This document shows, piece by piece, positions 37,856-38,937 of a stretch of 38,937 nucleotides of DNA. The stretch covers positions 1 through 38,937 of the forward strand of contig NZ_LZHQ01000021.1 of the NCBI RefSeq assembly GCF_001690655.1, written 5' to 3'. The stretch comes from Gilliamella sp. Occ3-1. GTDB taxonomy: Bacteria > Pseudomonadota > Gammaproteobacteria > Enterobacterales > Orbaceae. Numbering within the stretch: the stretch's first letter is position 1; each line of letters opens with the position of its first letter. The notes beneath the pieces are model-generated. The model saw only the letters and a list, made by a program, of their open reading frames with translations, did no database searches and had not been told where the DNA came from. Both the position numbers and the translations under genes were made by a program.

Positions 37856-37929
37856 TTGTCAATAGCAAGGCGGAAGTCGCAGTCACGAAGTGAACCGAGT
37901 GAGCACTTGACGAAGTGAACTATTGACAA
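37856..37929. repeat. Compound inverted repeat with inner direct repeats
   Basis: A perfect outer stem of 10 bases (TTGTCAATAG/CTATTGACAA) encloses 54 bases. Inside are two small palindromes, TCAC-gaa-GTGA and CACTT-gacg-AAGTG, and two copies of ACGAAGTGAAC (37885-37895 and 37910-37920). As single strand this would form a branched structure, typical of single-strand replication origins or structured RNAs. Confidence 0.6.
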
Positions 37930-37952
37930 CTCTCCCAATTTTACCCTTTAGG

Positions 37953-37991
37953 CCAGGTGGAAAGGAACGCATAGCGAGCCTTTCCGCTTGG
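37953..37991. repeat. Nested inverted repeat upstream of the toxin-antitoxin genes
   Basis: The arms CCAGGTGGAAAGG and CCTTTCCGCTTGG pair over 13 bases with two wobble positions. The loop holds a second palindrome, CGC-ata-GCG. No T-run follows. The antitoxin start is 84 bases downstream. Confidence 0.6.
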
Positions 37992-38075
37992 ATGACCCCC
38001 AAAATTTAGTTATAATTCAGCCTAAATATCACAATAATAATTTATCAATAAACCAATATTAAATAGGAGTGGATC

Positions 38076-38303
38076 ATGGCGACGTTTGATGAAAAAGAGT
38101 TTTTATTGGAAGAAGTTTATAATAGTGTCCGAATTTGTATATCCAAAGCAAAAGGTTATAGCAACGAATATACAGCAGATATGTTAGAAGATATTGCAAA
38201 ATTAAGGGAGTTTAGACAAAAAATTGCTGACACTACCTATGAGGAAATTAATTATGAAACTGCATTAAAATTTTTCCAATTAATTGAAAATAAATATAAG
38301 TAA
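38076..38303 (+). CDS. Epsilon-type antitoxin candidate
   Basis: This 75 aa, mainly helical, charged protein (MATFDEKEFLLEEVYNSVRI, then EYTADMLEDIAKLREFRQKI) is encoded 5 bases before the zeta-type kinase. Size, helical character and tight pairing fit an epsilon antitoxin, which blocks the nucleotide-binding site of zeta. I see no DNA-binding motif, and direct similarity to known epsilon proteins cannot be confirmed by eye, so the call rests mainly on context. AGGAG lies about 9 bases before the ATG. Autoregulation, if any, would need another factor or the structured region upstream. Confidence 0.6.
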   Translation: MATFDEKEFLLEEVYNSVRICISKAKGYSNEYTADMLEDIAKLREFRQKIADTTYEEINYETALKFFQLIENKYK

Positions 38304-38308
38304 TTAAT

Positions 38309-38937
38309 ATGAATAAGAATGAAATTTTATCTCAGATATGTATTCAAGAAAAAAGTAAAATAATTAATGATGTATGGAATGATATTCATATAGATCAACC
38401 CGAATTAATTTCACAGCAATCGAATCCCAAAGCTTATGTTATGGGAGGTCAACCTGGTGCAGGAAAGTCGACATCTACAAATAAACTTGAAACTAAATAT
38501 AAAAATAATATTTTAACTATTGACTTAGATGCCTATCGAGAACGTCATCCAAACTTCAAAGCGTTATATGAAAAATATGGCAAAGATTCAGCCGTATATA
38601 CCCACGAATTTGCGAGTGAAATTAAGGAGGAAATTCTAAAACGTGCGATTGAAGCTAAATACAACATCATTGTAGATGGCACATTAAAAAATACAAATAA
38701 AGCTAAAAAGCTTATAGAGACTTTAAAAAATAAAGGGTATCAAGTCGACGTTCTTATTCACACTTGCCCTAAAGAAGTAAGTTGGGATAGCGTAAATAAC
38801 CGTTATGAAAATGCGTTAAAAGCTGGTCGAATTCCTCGTTATGTTCCTAAACATATACATGATAAAGTGGTTGCTGTACTGCCTAATAACGCAGATGAGT
38901 TAAGTAAATCTAGCCAAATCGAAAAGTTATCTGTTTA
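38309..38937 (+). CDS. Zeta-toxin family kinase, partial (runs off the window)
   Basis: The ATG at 38309 opens 209 codons with no stop before the window end. The protein has a Walker A in VMGGQPGAGKSTST, LTIDLDAYRERHPNFKAL (the zeta Asp and Arg that act on the UDP-sugar in known members), THEFASEI and the IIVDGTLKNTNKA motif. The helical segment RYENALKAGRIPRYVPKHIHD follows. Zeta toxins phosphorylate UDP-N-acetylglucosamine-type sugars and block cell-wall synthesis; that activity is known for the family and only inferred here. The small upstream gene is its expected antitoxin. Zeta modules are typical of plasmids and mobile islands, consistent with the adjoining phage genes. Confidence 0.88.
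   Translation, partial: MNKNEILSQICIQEKSKIINDVWNDIHIDQPELISQQSNPKAYVMGGQPGAGKSTSTNKLETKYKNNILTIDLDAYRERHPNFKALYEKYGKDSAVYTHEFASEIKEEILKRAIEAKYNIIVDGTLKNTNKAKKLIETLKNKGYQVDVLIHTCPKEVSWDSVNNRYENALKAGRIPRYVPKHIHDKVVAVLPNNADELSKSSQIEKLSV

Larger units (their letters stand above)
37666..38075. other. Structured non-coding region after the secretin gene (possible phage intergenic region)
   Basis: No credible gene lies in these 410 bases. They contain three separate long inverted repeats (37691-37746, 37856-37929 and 37953-37991), a TATAAT box at 37815-37820, and an 11-base direct repeat ACGAAGTGAAC at 37885 and 37910. In Ff-type phages the region after gene IV holds a terminator, the packaging hairpin and the replication origins. 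This region has the same position and density of hairpins, but I cannot identify a nick site. Confidence 0.5.

Noticed and set aside
37861..37930. CRISPR-like array from the repeated ACGAAGTGAAC
   Set aside because: There are only two short copies with a 14-base gap, inside a larger palindrome, and no spacers of even length.

Overview
The window is A+T-rich chromosomal DNA of a gammaproteobacterium. Nearly every housekeeping protein is close to its Escherichia coli counterpart, and several blocks keep E. coli gene order: cmoA-cmoB, ybbO-cnoX, and yafD/mltD/gloB/rnhA/dnaQ/tRNA-Asp. The strong A+T bias, compact genes and mix of enterobacterial and Pasteurella-like traits fit the Orbales (the Gilliamella/Orbus/Frischella group of insect gut symbionts). 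That assignment is an inference from composition and gene content.

Layout. 1-900: 3' part of an IS3-family insertion sequence, ending next to the cmoB stop. 912-8672: tRNA and rRNA modification and maintenance genes (cmoB, cmoA, rnd, mtn, ybbO, cnoX, map, rlmC). 8925-14916: gshA-yafD, then convergent mltD-gloB, rnhA, dnaQ and a tRNA-Asp with a strong stable-RNA promoter. 15006-15290: a decayed DUF454 (YbaN-like) gene. 15369-16660: a class-1-type dihydroorotate dehydrogenase gene behind a leader peptide and an intrinsic terminator, arranged like a UTP-sensitive attenuator.

16944-22428: a three-gene anaerobic module. It has a three-domain soluble NADH:fumarate-reductase-type flavoprotein, the ApbE flavin transferase expected to attach its covalent FMN, and a DASS-family dicarboxylate transporter. 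Together they could import fumarate or a similar acid, reduce it with NADH and export the product. An FNR-type oxygen sensor is encoded at 32982-33695. 22512-31841: ppk-ppx (ppx shortened, with an in-frame relic of its lost C-terminus), pykF, hslJ and hrpA. 31888-32931: ydgH.

33762-38937: an accessory island. A 5'-truncated fragment of rlhA abuts a degraded filamentous-phage (inovirus) morphogenesis block: a truncated adsorption protein, a DUF2523/pVI-like protein, a frameshifted Zot/pI ATPase and a pIV-type secretin. After the secretin come about 330 bases rich in long inverted repeats, at the place where filamentous phages carry their intergenic region. An epsilon/zeta-type toxin-antitoxin pair follows, with the zeta kinase running off the window.

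The observations most worth following up are the pyrD leader attenuator, the in-frame ppx relic, the structured DNA between secretin and antitoxin, and the rlhA/inovirus junction.
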